64,000 nt of DNA, taken from assembly GCA_014324045.1 (NCBI GenBank), contig JACOMY010000003.1:1-64000 (forward strand), read 5' to 3'. A program made the translations under genes and the position numbers. Positions 7,611-17,545 of the stretch are shown piece after piece; the first letter of the stretch is position 1; each line of letters begins with the position of its first letter. A model generated the notes under the pieces. That model had not been told where the DNA came from. It saw only the letters and a list, made by a program, of their open reading frames with translations, and ran no database searches. This DNA comes from Rhodospirillales bacterium (GTDB lineage Bacteria > Pseudomonadota > Alphaproteobacteria > Kiloniellales > JACOMY01).

Positions 7611-8782
7611 GCAGACCCGGCCGGCGGCGGCAGGGCGATGGAAACGCTCGCCATTGCAGCGATGCCCTCGCCGCGGCCGGTGAAACCCAGCTTTTCGCTG
7701 GTCGTTGCCTTGACCGAGACGCGCGCCAAGGGCAGCCGGGCGATCTCTGCCAAGCGCGCGCGCATCGCCGGACGGTGCGGCCCGACCTTGGGGCGCTCGC
7801 AGATCAGGGTCACGTCCAGGTTAACGATATGACCGCCCTTGCCGGCCAGCAGGGCGCAGGCATGCTGCAAAAAGAGATCGGAGGCCGCACCGTGCCATTG
7901 TCGATCGCCAGGCGGGAAGTGTTGGCCGATATCGCCTTCGGCCATCGCGCCCAGCAGGGCGTCGACTAGGGCATGGATGCCGACATCTGCATCGGAGTGC
8001 CCTTGCAGGCTGCGGTCGTGTTCGATGTAGAGGCCACAGAGCCGGAGGCCGGTACCGGGGATCAGGCGGTGGACGTCGTAGCCTTGACCGCTGCGGAATT
8101 CCAGTGCCGTCTCCAGCTTGCGCGCCGCTGCCGCCAGGTCGGCGGCGGTCGTGATCTTAAGGTTGCCGGGCGCGCCCTCCACAGCGAGGACCTCAAGACC
8201 GGCGGCCTCGGCCACTGCCGCATCGTCGGTCAGGGCCTGGCCGGCTAGGGCACGGTGGGCATCGAGGATTGTCTGCAGGCGGAAGCCCTGCGGTGTCTGG
8301 GCGCGAAAGAGATTGTGCCGTAGCAGGGTTTCCCGAACCGCGCCGCCCTCGACGCGTTTGATCGTGTCGGTGACCGGCAGGCAAGGCAGGGCGGCCGGAC
8401 ACTCGGCGAGGGCGGCGATCACGCGGTCGATCGCCGCCGGGTCGGGAAAAGGGCGGGCAGCGTCATGAATCAGGACGAGGCTGCCGGGCGTCTCCGCCAC
8501 CTCGGCGAGGCGTTCCAGTCCGAGGCGCACCGAATCTTGCCGTTCCGCGCCGCCGAACGCCGGTTCCATTAGATCCAGACTGCTGGCGGCGGCGCGGTAG
8601 AGTGCCAGATCGTCGGGATGGATCACCACGAGGACTCCGTCGACGGCAGGATGCGCGGCAAAGGCCTCCAGGGTCCAAGCCAGAACCGGCCGCCCGGCCA
8701 GGTCCCGGTACTGTTTGGGCGGACCCCCGCCGAAACGGTGGCCGCGCCCGGCAGCAACGATGAGGGCAAAGGTCTTTGCCAT
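7607..8782 (-). CDS. ispDF: Bifunctional IspD/IspF isoprenoid enzyme
   Basis: A 391-residue fusion of 2-C-methyl-D-erythritol 4-phosphate cytidylyltransferase (IspD, about residues 1-228) and 2-C-methyl-D-erythritol 2,4-cyclodiphosphate synthase (IspF, about 233-391), two steps of the MEP pathway. IspD shows LIVAAGRGHRFGGGPPKQY at the N-terminus and VLIHDAARPF. IspF shows GYDVHRL, GHSDADVG and KATTSEKLGF. The fusion is typical of alphaproteobacteria. In many relatives dusB-ntrB-ntrC lies next to ispDF; here only 490 bp separate it from ntrY on the other strand. Confidence 0.95.
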   Translation of the reverse strand: MAKTFALIVAAGRGHRFGGGPPKQYRDLAGRPVLAWTLEAFAAHPAVDGVLVVIHPDDLALYRAAASSLDLMEPAFGGAERQDSVRLGLERLAEVAETPGSLVLIHDAARPFPDPAAIDRVIAALAECPAALPCLPVTDTIKRVEGGAVRETLLRHNLFRAQTPQGFRLQTILDAHRALAGQALTDDAAVAEAAGLEVLAVEGAPGNLKITTAADLAAAARKLETALEFRSGQGYDVHRLIPGTGLRLCGLYIEHDRSLQGHSDADVGIHALVDALLGAMAEGDIGQHFPPGDRQWHGAASDLFLQHACALLAGKGGHIVNLDVTLICERPKVGPHRPAMRARLAEIARLPLARVSVKATTSEKLGFTGRGEGIAAMASVSIALPPPAGSA

Positions 8783-9272
8783 GGTCTCCAGCGCGAATGT
8801 CTAAGACAGCGCTCACAGAGGCCAGAGGCCCGCCCCTGCGGTCAAGAGCGTCAGACCGAGAGCGCTGCCGCCACAGTACACAATGCTCTATAATCCGCAG
8901 TCATGCAGCAACCCGATCCGGAGTCTTGCGGTTCTTCTGCCCGGCATCATGGCGCCCCTGTCTGCGCCGCCGGTTCTATCGTTCGCTTGGCACTGTGGCT
9001 GCCGGCCGTTTTCGCCCTGCCGTTCTATCCTCTGGCTGCCGCTAACTAGCGCGGTGGCCTAGCCTTGGCTCCCTCGTTCCATCTCTATCTCTTTCTGCAA
9101 GAGCTGGAACGGCCGCTCATCGAAGCCAACCCGCGGCAACCGCTTGCGGAGCGCCGCAGTGTTCGGGCCGAATCGAAACACGCTCAGGAAGAAGACGAGA
9201 GATCTGGACATTGAGAGCAGCCGGCCGTTTAAATAACTGTGGCTTTCTTGCAACAGAAGTCGCGGGCAACAG
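8783..9272. other. Divergent intergenic region (ispDF / ntrY)
   Basis: No gene is firmly supported. On the plus strand an ATG at 8903 opens a 48-codon frame that ends at TAG 9047-9049; the same frame then stays open to TGA 9212-9214. This may be a small decayed gene or chance. The promoters of ispDF and ntrY must lie here. Confidence 0.4.
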
Positions 9273-11564
9273 GTGACGGAATCTATCGAACATAGCGGCC
9301 TGGATCGGAACGGCGCGGTTTCCGGGCGCGCAGCGAAGCCTGTGGTCAGTGCGCGGAGGCTGCTGCTTTGGGCCAAGCGCGGACGTGTCGAGCGTTGGCT
9401 GATGCTTGTGCTGCTGATCATGGCGGTGGTCAGCGGCGTTGCGACATTCTTCGCTGTGACCGGCCGGCTGCCCGGTGCGGTCGGCAACACGACCTTGATC
9501 GTTCTGTTGCTGCTGGACTTGGTGCTGTTACTGTGTCTCTGCGTGATCGTGGCGCGCCGGCTGGTGACGATCTGGGCAGAGCGTCGGCGCGGACTGGCGG
9601 GCGCCCGGCTGCACGCGCGGGTGGTCTCTCTTTTCGGACTTCTGGCGGTCGCGCCGGCGATCGTAGTGGCAATCTTCGCCGCGGTGCTGTTCGACTTCGG
9701 ATTGAGAATCTGGTTCAGCGATCAGGTGAGCACTGCGATCCGCAATTCGCTGGCCGTGGCCGAGGCCTATCTGGACGAACATCGGCGCGCGGTCGCCGGC
9801 GAGGCCGTCGCGATGGCGCGCGTGCTAACCGCTCAAGGGCCGACGCGGCTGATCGATCAACGGCGCTTGCAGGCGCTGCTGTCGCAGCAGGTGAGCAACC
9901 GTACGCTCTCCGAGGCGACGATCTTCGACGGCAATCTGCGGCAGGTCGCGCGCGGCGGCTTCCGCGTCTTCGCCGATTTCAATCCCCGCGACCTGACGGC
10001 TTGGGCGCTGGAACAGGCCCGCAACGGCGACGTTGTGATCCTACCTGCCGACCGGGGGGCCAGTATCGGCGCCCTGGTCTATCTGGACAGCTTCTCCGAC
10101 AGCTATCTCTACGTCAGCCGCCCGGTGGACACGCGGATTCTCGGGCAGATCGACCGGTCCCGCGGTGCCGTTGCGCTCTACAGGGATCTCGAAGGACAGC
10201 GGTACGATCTGCAGGTCGCTTTCGCCGTGGTCTTCTCGCTGGTTGCAGCGTTGCTGCTCTTGGTGGCGATTTGGATCGGTCTGGCGGTTGCCAATCACCT
10301 GACCAAGCCGGTCAGTAGCCTGATCGCCGCTGCTGAGCGCGTGGCCGGTGGCGATCTGACCGCGCGTCTGCCGCCGCCCAAGACTGGCGATGAGGTCGCG
10401 AGCCTGATCTCGGCCTTCAACCGGATGACCGAACAGCTGCAGCAACAGCGCGGCGATCTGCTGGCCGTCAATCGCCAGAGCGAAGAGAGCCGGCGTTTTA
10501 TCGAAGCGGTGCTGAGCGGCGTTTCCTCGGCCGTCGTCGGGCTCGATTCCCTCGGGCGAATTCGCTTGGCCAACAACGCAACCGAGACCCTGCTGGGGGC
10601 CGGCAGCGAGACTCTGAACGGAAGCCAGCTTGGCGAGTATCTGCCGGAGGTGCGCGGTCTGGTGCAGCGTGCCCGGGCGCGGCCCGGCCGCTATGCCGAG
10701 CGCCAGATCGCCTTCGACCGTCCAGACGGCCAGACCCGTCACCTCTTCGCCCGGGTCTTGGCGCAGGGCGGTGGCGGACAGGCTGTCCAAGGATTGGTTT
10801 GTACTTTCGAGGATGTGACCGACCTGCTGTCCGCACAACGCAAGGCTGCCTGGGCCGATATTGCCCGTCGCATCGCCCACGAAATCAAGAATCCCTTAAC
10901 CCCGATTCAACTCTCGGCCGAGCGCTTGAAACGCAAGTATCTGAAGCAGATCGATCAGGACCCGCAGACCTTTTCACTCTGTACCGACACCATCGTGCGC
11001 CAAGTGGCGGACATCGGCCGTATGGTGGACGAGTTTTCCTCCTTCGCCCGTATGCCGAGCCCGGCGATGGCCCCGCAGGACATGGGGGCGCTGATGAAAG
11101 AAGCGGTCTTCCTGCAGCGCCAGGCGTATCCTGAGGTGGCTTTCACCCTCGACTTGCCCGAAGCGCCCCTGGTGCTGGACTGCGACGCCCGCCAAGTGAC
11201 ACAGGCCCTTACCAATGTCTTGCTGAACGCGGCCCAGGCCCTGCACAAGAAGGGAGATACCGGGAAGGAGAAGGGCCGCATTGCCTGCAGCCTGGAAGCT
11301 GGGGCCGGGACGGTGGAGGTCGTGGTGACCGACAACGGCCCGGGACTGCCGGGCGGAGATCCCAGCCGCCTGACCGAGCCCTACGTGACCCATAAAGCAC
11401 GGGGCACAGGCCTGGGTCTGGCGATCGCGAAGAAGATTATGGAGGAACATGGCGGCGCGCTGCTGCTGGCCAATCGGCCGGATAGCGGTGGCGCCCGCGT
11501 GAGCCTCAGTTTTCACAAGAACCGCCTGTCCAAGGCGAGGGCAGCCCAAGAAGAGGCGAGTTAG
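9273..11564 (+). CDS. ntrY: NtrY-type membrane sensor histidine kinase
   Basis: A 763-residue sensor kinase. Hydrophobic segments occur at about 42-62, 71-95, 115-140 and 310-335, with a periplasmic region of roughly 170 residues between the third and fourth. Then follow a HAMP domain (NHLTKPVSSLIAAAERVAGG), a PAS domain (about 400-510), and the kinase core: H box RRIAHEIKNPLTPIQ with the phospho-acceptor His near 535, N box NVLLNAAQAL and G boxes DNGPGLP and GTGLGLAIA. Start is GTG 9273. It is followed by ntrX after 3 bp. The pair is known from relatives to take part in nitrogen and redox/envelope responses; the signal here is not visible. Confidence 0.92.
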   Translation: MTESIEHSGLDRNGAVSGRAAKPVVSARRLLLWAKRGRVERWLMLVLLIMAVVSGVATFFAVTGRLPGAVGNTTLIVLLLLDLVLLLCLCVIVARRLVTIWAERRRGLAGARLHARVVSLFGLLAVAPAIVVAIFAAVLFDFGLRIWFSDQVSTAIRNSLAVAEAYLDEHRRAVAGEAVAMARVLTAQGPTRLIDQRRLQALLSQQVSNRTLSEATIFDGNLRQVARGGFRVFADFNPRDLTAWALEQARNGDVVILPADRGASIGALVYLDSFSDSYLYVSRPVDTRILGQIDRSRGAVALYRDLEGQRYDLQVAFAVVFSLVAALLLLVAIWIGLAVANHLTKPVSSLIAAAERVAGGDLTARLPPPKTGDEVASLISAFNRMTEQLQQQRGDLLAVNRQSEESRRFIEAVLSGVSSAVVGLDSLGRIRLANNATETLLGAGSETLNGSQLGEYLPEVRGLVQRARARPGRYAERQIAFDRPDGQTRHLFARVLAQGGGGQAVQGLVCTFEDVTDLLSAQRKAAWADIARRIAHEIKNPLTPIQLSAERLKRKYLKQIDQDPQTFSLCTDTIVRQVADIGRMVDEFSSFARMPSPAMAPQDMGALMKEAVFLQRQAYPEVAFTLDLPEAPLVLDCDARQVTQALTNVLLNAAQALHKKGDTGKEKGRIACSLEAGAGTVEVVVTDNGPGLPGGDPSRLTEPYVTHKARGTGLGLAIAKKIMEEHGGALLLANRPDSGGARVSLSFHKNRLSKARAAQEEAS

Positions 11565-11567
11565 ACC

Positions 11568-12965
11568 ATGCGCAATCCCCCCTTGGCACGCGAAGTGCTG
11601 ATCGTCGACGACGAGGCCGATATCAGGCTGCTGCTATCCGGCATCCTGGAAGACGAGGGCTATTCGACCAGGAAGGCGGGGGATGCCGATCAAACCCTGG
11701 AGGCCTTGAACGAGCGCCTACCGCATTTGATCGTGCTGGATATCTGGTTGGAGGGCTCCCGACTGGACGGGCTCGAGCTGCTGCGAGTCTTGATCGAGCA
11801 GCACCCCGATATCCCCATCGTCATGATCTCGGGCCACGGCACGGTCGAGATGGCGGTAAACGCCATTCGCAACGGTGCCTACGACTTCATCGAGAAACCC
11901 TTTAAGACCGATCCTCTGTTGCTGTGCATCGAACGCGCCATGGAGGCCGCACGCCTCAAGAGCGAGAACCGGGAGCTGCTGGAACGCGCCGGCATGCAAG
12001 ACGACCTGATCGGGCGCTCCAGCACGATCACGGGGTTACGACAGGCGATTCAACGGGTGGCGCCCACCAACAGCCGGGTGCTGCTGACCGGACCGCCGGG
12101 CAGCGGCAAGGAGGTGGCAGCCCGGATGATTCATCGCTTGTCGCGCCGGGCCAGCGGACCTTTCGTAGCGATGAACTGTGCCGCCTGGGCGGTTGAACGG
12201 TTGGAGCAAGAATTCTTCGGCACCGAGGGTGAGCGCAGCATCGGCGACGAGCGCAAGATCGGCGTCCTAGAGCGGGCGCACGGCGGGACTCTGTTGTTGG
12301 ACGAGATTGCCGACCTGCCGCTGGAGATGCAGGGCCGCCTGGTCCGCACCTTGCAGGATCAATCCTTCGAGCGGATCGGCGGCAAGCGCCGGATCGAGAT
12401 CGATATCCGCGTGTTGGCCGCCACCAATCGCGACTTGCAGCGGCTGATGCGCGAGGGGCGTTTTCGCGAAGACCTCTATTATCGCTTAAATGTAGTGCCG
12501 ATCGCTCTGCCGCAGTTGAGCGAGCGGCGCGACGATATTCCCCTGCTGGCCGAACACCTTATGCGCCGCGCGGCTGAGGCCGCCGGGCTGACCCAGCGCT
12601 CCTTGGCCAATGACGCGCTGGCCACTCTGCAGAGCTGCGACTGGCCCGGCAATATCCGCCAACTGCGTAACGCGATCGAGTGGGCCTTGATCATGGCGCC
12701 GGGAGATCCGGGCGAACCCTTGACTGCCGACCATCTCCCGCCCGAGATTGCCGGGAACGCGCCGACGGCCCTGCGCGGCGACGGTTCGACGGATCTCTTA
12801 GAGCTGCCGCTGCGTGAGGCCCGCGAGGTCTTCGAACGGCAATATCTGGAGGCGCAGTTACTACGTTTCAGCAGCAACATTTCGCGCACGGCCACCTTCG
12901 TCGGCATGGAACGTTCTGCGTTGCATCGCAAACTCAGGAGCCTCGGCATTCAGGCGGAACGATGA
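11568..12965 (+). CDS. ntrX: NtrX-type response regulator lacking the GAFTGA motif
   Basis: A 465-residue regulator with receiver domain (Asp in VLDIW, about residue 57; Lys in FIEKPFK), AAA+ domain (Walker A GPPGSGKE near 175; Walker B GGTLLLDEIADLP) and a Fis-type HTH (SRTATFVGMERSALHRKL). At the place of the sigma-54-contacting GAFTGA loop the protein reads EFFGTEGERSIGDERKIG, so the loop is absent, as in other alphaproteobacterial NtrX. It is therefore unlikely to be a conventional sigma-54 activator and may bind DNA in another mode. It directly follows ntrY. Confidence 0.93.
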   Translation: MRNPPLAREVLIVDDEADIRLLLSGILEDEGYSTRKAGDADQTLEALNERLPHLIVLDIWLEGSRLDGLELLRVLIEQHPDIPIVMISGHGTVEMAVNAIRNGAYDFIEKPFKTDPLLLCIERAMEAARLKSENRELLERAGMQDDLIGRSSTITGLRQAIQRVAPTNSRVLLTGPPGSGKEVAARMIHRLSRRASGPFVAMNCAAWAVERLEQEFFGTEGERSIGDERKIGVLERAHGGTLLLDEIADLPLEMQGRLVRTLQDQSFERIGGKRRIEIDIRVLAATNRDLQRLMREGRFREDLYYRLNVVPIALPQLSERRDDIPLLAEHLMRRAAEAAGLTQRSLANDALATLQSCDWPGNIRQLRNAIEWALIMAPGDPGEPLTADHLPPEIAGNAPTALRGDGSTDLLELPLREAREVFERQYLEAQLLRFSSNISRTATFVGMERSALHRKLRSLGIQAER

Positions 12966-12984
12966 TCTTTTGAATCTATAGGGT

Positions 12985-13008
12985 AAATATATGGATTTAA
13001 ATATATTT
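12985..13008. terminator. AT-rich hairpin after ntrX
   Basis: Stem AAATATAT / ATATATTT (8 bp) with loop GGATTTAA, followed by TT. It sits in a sharply AT-rich patch (about 12966-13018) in otherwise GC-rich DNA. It could be a weak terminator for ntrYX, or part of the trkA promoter region. Confidence 0.35.
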
Positions 13009-13146
13009 TTGATGTGTTTCCGATAACGATCAGCCAAGCGCCTTGGTGAACTGCGGCAGAGCGTGCAGGCTCTGCCGGCCGGTGAGCGATTGGCAAGAGC
13101 CTCGACCCTCGTTTTGTAGTGCAGCAATGGAGTTAGGAGATCTGCC

Positions 13147-14523
13147 ATGAAGGTGATCATTTGCGGGGCGGGCCAGGTAGGCCTGAACATCGCACGCTAC
13201 CTCTCGGCGGAAGCCTCCGACATCACGGTCATCGATCAGCGTGCCGAGATCGTACAGAAGGCAGCGGACAGCTTGGATGTGCGCGGCATCGTCGGCTATG
13301 CCTCGCACCCGGATGTTCTGGCGGAAGCCAATGCCGACAAGGCGGACATGCTGATAGCCGTCACCCAAATGGACGAGATCAACATGGTGGCCTGCCAAGT
13401 TGCCCATTCGCTGTTCGATGTGCCGACCAAGATCGCGCGGGTGCGTAGCCAGACCTATCTCAATCCTCTTTGGTCGGACCTCTACGGCAGCGGCAACCTG
13501 CCGATCGACGCCATTATCTCGCCGGAGGTGGAGGTCGCGCAAGCGATTGCCCGGCGCTTCTCTGTGCCCGGCGCTTTCGACGTGATGCCGATGGCCGACG
13601 GCAAGGTAACCCTGATCGGCGTGCGCTGCACCGAGGACACGCCGATCCTGGAGACGCCGCTATGGCAGCTGACTGAACTCTTTCCCGACTTGGCGCTCTC
13701 GGTAGCTGGCATCTGGCGCGCCGGTAACGGGATCATTCCTGAGGACGAGGAGCGGCTGCAGGCCGGCGACGATGTCTATTTCGTCGCCGACAGCGAGCAT
13801 GTGGTGCGTGCCATGGCCGCCTTCGGTCATGAGGATCAGGAGGCCCGCCGCGTCGTGATCTTGGGCGGTGGCAACATAGGCCTCTACCTGGCCACGCTAT
13901 TGGAAGGGGAGGCCCATCACCTGGCGGTGCGGGTCGTCGAGGTGGACCGCGGGCGGGCGTCCGAGGTGGCGCAGGCGCTGGATCACGTGGTGGTACTGTG
14001 CGGTTCGGCGCTGGACCAAGAAGTCCTGGACGAGGTAAACATAGAAACGGCGGAGACGGTCGTGGCCGTGACCGACGACGACGAGACCAACATTTTAGCC
14101 TCTTTGCTGGCTAAGCGGAACGGTTGCCGTCGGGCAGTGACTCTGATCAACAATGCCAGTTATGCCACGCTGACCGGTACCTTGGGCATCGACGCCGTGG
14201 TGAACCCGCGGGCCATCACGGCATCCAAGATCTTACAGTACGTGCGGCGCGGCCGCATTCGCAAGGTCCACTCCGTCGCCGAAGGCTTTGCCGAGGCCAT
14301 CGAGGCTGAGGCGCTGGAGACCTCCGGTCTGGTCGGGGTCCCGTTGCGCGACGCCGCTCTTCCGCATGGCGTCCACGTCGGCGCCGTGGTGCGAGCAGAA
14401 CAGGTCATCGTCGCGCGGGGCGACACCGTCATCCGACCGGGAGACCAAATGGTCCTCTTCGCCGCGCAGCAGGACGTCAAGCATCTTGAAAAGCTGTTAG
14501 CGGTAAAGCTGGAGTACTTCTAA
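13147..14523 (+). CDS. trkA: Trk potassium uptake regulatory protein TrkA
   Basis: A 458-residue cytoplasmic NAD-binding regulator of the Trk potassium transporter. Two RCK units are present in tandem, each starting with a Rossmann glycine motif: ICGAGQVGLNIARYL at residue 4 and ILGGGNIGLYLATLL near residue 239, each followed by a TrkA-C domain. The ATG at 13147 follows TAGGAG. Membrane subunit TrkH is not in the window. In relatives trkA follows ntrX as here, and is often followed by hfq-hflX, which is absent; an IS remnant lies there instead. Confidence 0.95.
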   Translation: MKVIICGAGQVGLNIARYLSAEASDITVIDQRAEIVQKAADSLDVRGIVGYASHPDVLAEANADKADMLIAVTQMDEINMVACQVAHSLFDVPTKIARVRSQTYLNPLWSDLYGSGNLPIDAIISPEVEVAQAIARRFSVPGAFDVMPMADGKVTLIGVRCTEDTPILETPLWQLTELFPDLALSVAGIWRAGNGIIPEDEERLQAGDDVYFVADSEHVVRAMAAFGHEDQEARRVVILGGGNIGLYLATLLEGEAHHLAVRVVEVDRGRASEVAQALDHVVVLCGSALDQEVLDEVNIETAETVVAVTDDDETNILASLLAKRNGCRRAVTLINNASYATLTGTLGIDAVVNPRAITASKILQYVRRGRIRKVHSVAEGFAEAIEAEALETSGLVGVPLRDAALPHGVHVGAVVRAEQVIVARGDTVIRPGDQMVLFAAQQDVKHLEKLLAVKLEYF

Positions 14524-14542
14524 TGCCTGTGCAGATCGATCG

Positions 14543-14783
14543 TCAATCGATGACGGTTGCGTTCAGGTAGATACAAGTGGCAAAGCTCCTGTCGATTTTG
14601 TCAGGGTGTCGTGCTATGTGCTCGAACTCTTCGGGTTTGCACATGAAGTTCTCGATGAGATGGTGCCAGCGATAGACATGCTTGTCGAGAGGATGCGGGC
14701 GGATGTGGCTCGACGGCAGCTTTGGCGCCGCGCTCGTTCAAATCGGCGACGATGCTGTCACTGTCGAAGGCCAAGAATCCCAT
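14543..14783 (-). pseudogene. C-terminal remnant of an IS5-family transposase (frameshifted)
   Basis: Read on the minus strand, 14783 to about 14705 gives FDSDSIVADLNERGAKAAV, and after a frameshift near 14690-14705 a second frame gives HPLDKHVYRWHHLIENFMCK and ends RSFATCIYLNATVID at TGA 14543-14545. This order (D-x-D...ADLxxRG, then YxxxHxIENFxCKxxEF, then DR/SFAxxIYL) is the end of IS5/IS427-group DDE transposases, including the catalytic-Glu region. The N-terminal two thirds are missing. No terminal inverted repeats or target duplications were identified. Confidence 0.8.
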
Positions 14784-14909
14784 CCTCGCACGTTACCGCA
14801 CGGGACTGGACCACATGGGAGCGGACAGCGGAGCAGGCATCGGCAAGGCTTAAGCAGCCGATGGCCCCCGGCATAGGCCTCTGTGACCCGGCGGCCCGGA
14901 CTGCAGGGC
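14784..14909. other. Short intergenic remainder
   Basis: Between the transposase remnant and the convergent end of the acyl-CoA dehydrogenase gene. No gene or clear structure is seen. Confidence 0.5.
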
Positions 14910-16127
14910 CTAGTTGAAGGCTTGAAGGTCGGTTTGTGCCCGGCCCAGGATCAGGGCGTGCACGTCGTGCGTGCCTTCGTAGGTGTTGACCGCCTCCAGG
15001 TTCATCACATGACGGATCACGTGGTACTCGTCCGAGACACCGTTGCCGCCGTGCATGTCGCGGGCGGTGCGCGCAATCTCAAGCGCCTTGCCGCAGGAGT
15101 TCCGCTTGATCAGGCTGATCGCCTCCGGCAGTTCCTTGCCTTCGTCGATCAAGCGGCCGACGCGTAGGCTGGACTGCAGGCCGACGGCGATCTCCGTCTG
15201 CATGTCGGCCAGTTTCTTCTGGATCAACTGGGTGGCGGCTAGCGGACGGCCGAACATGGTGCGATCCAAGGTATATTGCCGGGCAGCATGCCAGCAGAAT
15301 TCGGCCGCGCCCAAGGCGCCCCAGGCGATGCCGTAACGGGCCCGGTTCAGACAGCCGAAGGGTCCCTTGAGCCCGACTGCGTTAGGCAAGAGGTTCGCTT
15401 CCGGCACGAAGACATCGTCCATGACGATCTCCCCGGTGATCGACGCGCGCAGGCTGAATTTGCCTTCGATCTTCGGGGTTGTCAGGCCATCCATGCCGCG
15501 CTCTAAAACGAAACCGCGAATCTTGCCGTCGGGATCGCTCTTGGCCCAAACCACCATCACGTCGGCAATCGGGGAGTTGGTGATCCACATCTTGGCGCCC
15601 GTCAGGCGATAGCCGCCCTCTACTCGCTTGGCAACGCTTCGCATAGAGCCGGGGTCGGAGCCGGCGTCGGGCTCGGTCAGGCCGAAGCAGCCGACCTTGG
15701 CGCCGCTGGCGAGATCGGGCAGCCAGCGCCGACGCTGTTCTTCGCTGCCGTAAGCATGGATCGGGTGCATGACCAGGGAGGACTGCACGCTCATGGCCGA
15801 GCGATAACCGCTATCTACCCGCTCGACCTCGCGGGCGACCAGTCCGTAGCAAACGTAGGAGACCTCGGCGCAGCCGTAGGTGGCCGGCAGGGTCGAGCCG
15901 AGGAATCCGAGCGCGCCCATCTCGTGCACGATCTCGCGGTCGAAGCGTTCGTGGCGATTGGCTTCCAAGATTCGCGGCAACAGCTTGTCTTGGCAATAGT
16001 CGCGCGCCGCATCGCGGATCATGCGCTCTTCTTCGCTCAGTTGTTCTGCCAACAACAGAGGGTCTTCCCACTGAAAGGCGGTGGGCACGGGTTTGGGCAG
16101 CTCGATGGCAGCTTCGGCGGGGCTCAT
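14910..16127 (-). CDS. gcdH: Glutaryl-CoA dehydrogenase (acyl-CoA dehydrogenase family)
   Basis: A 405-residue FAD-dependent acyl-CoA dehydrogenase that most resembles glutaryl-CoA dehydrogenase, which oxidises and decarboxylates glutaryl-CoA to crotonyl-CoA in lysine and tryptophan breakdown. Support: [16 protein letters not shown] with the glutaryl-binding Arg region, [29 protein letters not shown], and the C-terminal [19 protein letters not shown] with the catalytic Glu. ATG 16127 has GGAG nine bases upstream. Its promoter region is shared with livH, which diverges from it. Confidence 0.9.
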   Translation of the reverse strand: MSPAEAAIELPKPVPTAFQWEDPLLLAEQLSEEERMIRDAARDYCQDKLLPRILEANRHERFDREIVHEMGALGFLGSTLPATYGCAEVSYVCYGLVAREVERVDSGYRSAMSVQSSLVMHPIHAYGSEEQRRRWLPDLASGAKVGCFGLTEPDAGSDPGSMRSVAKRVEGGYRLTGAKMWITNSPIADVMVVWAKSDPDGKIRGFVLERGMDGLTTPKIEGKFSLRASITGEIVMDDVFVPEANLLPNAVGLKGPFGCLNRARYGIAWGALGAAEFCWHAARQYTLDRTMFGRPLAATQLIQKKLADMQTEIAVGLQSSLRVGRLIDEGKELPEAISLIKRNSCGKALEIARTARDMHGGNGVSDEYHVIRHVMNLEAVNTYEGTHDVHALILGRAQTDLQAFN

Positions 16128-16625
16128 GGCGTCATTCTCCGGGGCGTTGTTCGTCTTGCAGGGAACCTAGGTGCTGTCGTGCGGCGGCGCCACCTCGGAC
16201 GGCGTCTTCTTCACGCTGTTGCTTCCTTACGGTTTAATCGCGCTGAGCCTAGGGGTCCGTTAAAAGTTCTGCAAAGTGCAACATCGACAGGGACATTCCC
16301 AAGAGCGATGGTCCACCGCTCGCAGAGATTAAGTGCAGATTAGGTGCGGGAGATGTTACCGAACTACATTTGGCCGTAGAACAGCTCCCGCATAGGCTCT
16401 TGCCGGCGCGGAAGGGCTTGGTCTAGCCTTACGCCTAATCGGGGGTGCAGCGCCTATCCAAGCGATAAAGCGGAAGCGCCCTGCAAAGAGTTTCGGACGG
16501 GGTAGTTGCGCAAGTCTGGTCGGTGTCTCGCCTGTGTCGGCCATCGCGGTTGCCACGGCTTTCTAGATTGAGACGGCTTCTTGCCCGGCCTTCCTTTGAG
16601 CTACCGATAAGGTGGAGCGACGGCG
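16128..16625. other. Divergent intergenic region (gcdH / livH)
   Basis: A 498-bp gap. No gene is supported on either strand. It must contain promoters for gcdH (minus) and the liv operon (plus), but I could not identify specific elements or an operator. Confidence 0.5.
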
Positions 16626-17540
16626 ATGGAGCCTTTTCTTCAATTCCTCATAAACGGCATCACTTTGGGCTCAATCTACGGCCTGATCGCCATCGGCTAC
16701 ACCATGGTCTACGGCATCATAGGCATGATCAACTTTGCCCATGGCGACGTTTACATGATCGGTGCCTTCAATGCCGTGATTGTCTATTTGGTCTTAGGCA
16801 TCCTGGGCGTGACCTGGGTCCCACTGGCCCTGGTGCTGGTGCTGCTCCTCGCGGTGGTGCTGACCTCCACCTACGGCTGGGCGGTGGAACGCCTGGCTTA
16901 TAGACCGCTACGCGGATCCTTCCGTTTGGCGCCGCTGATTACCGCGATCGGCATGTCGATCTTCCTGCAAAACTACGTGCAGCTGCTGCAGGGCGCACGC
17001 AACAAGCCCTTGCCCCCTGTGATCCAAGGTTCTTTCGATCTCACCAGCGGGAGCGACTTCGTGGTCAAGCTGGGTTTCATGCAGATCCTGATTGTGGTCA
17101 CAACCGTCGCCTTGATGGTCGTCTTTACCTATCTCATTACCAAGACGCCGCTGGGGCGCTCGCAGCGCGCTTGCGAGCAGGATCAAAAGATGGCTTCGCT
17201 GCTGGGCGTCGACGTCAATCGCACCATCGGCTTGACCTTCGTCATCGGTGCGTCGCTGGCGGCCGTGGCGGGTTTCATGGTGACGCTCTACTACGGTGTC
17301 GTGGATTTCTACATCGGCTTCCTGGCCGGCATTAAAGCCTTCACCGCGGCTGTCTTGGGCGGCATCGGCTCGTTGCCGGGGGCTATGCTGGGCGGCATCC
17401 TGATCGGGCTGATCGAGGCCTTCTGGTCCGGCTACTTCAGCGTCGAGTACAAGGATGTGGCCGCCTTCTCAATCCTGGTCTTGGTGTTGATCTTCAGACC
17501 CACGGGGCTGTTGGGTCGGCCCGACATCGAGAAGGTTTGA
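16626..17540 (+). CDS. livH: Branched-chain amino-acid ABC transporter permease LivH
   Basis: A 304-residue inner-membrane permease with about eight hydrophobic segments. The N-terminal [20 protein letters not shown] and [20 protein letters not shown] are typical of LivH, as is the C-terminal [19 protein letters not shown] motif that contacts the ATPase. ATG 16626 is preceded by AAGGTGGAG. First gene of the livHMGF operon; its stop overlaps the sequence leading into livM. Confidence 0.95.
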   Translation: MEPFLQFLINGITLGSIYGLIAIGYTMVYGIIGMINFAHGDVYMIGAFNAVIVYLVLGILGVTWVPLALVLVLLLAVVLTSTYGWAVERLAYRPLRGSFRLAPLITAIGMSIFLQNYVQLLQGARNKPLPPVIQGSFDLTSGSDFVVKLGFMQILIVVTTVALMVVFTYLITKTPLGRSQRACEQDQKMASLLGVDVNRTIGLTFVIGASLAAVAGFMVTLYYGVVDFYIGFLAGIKAFTAAVLGGIGSLPGAMLGGILIGLIEAFWSGYFSVEYKDVAAFSILVLVLIFRPTGLLGRPDIEKV

Positions 17541-17545
17541 TCGCC

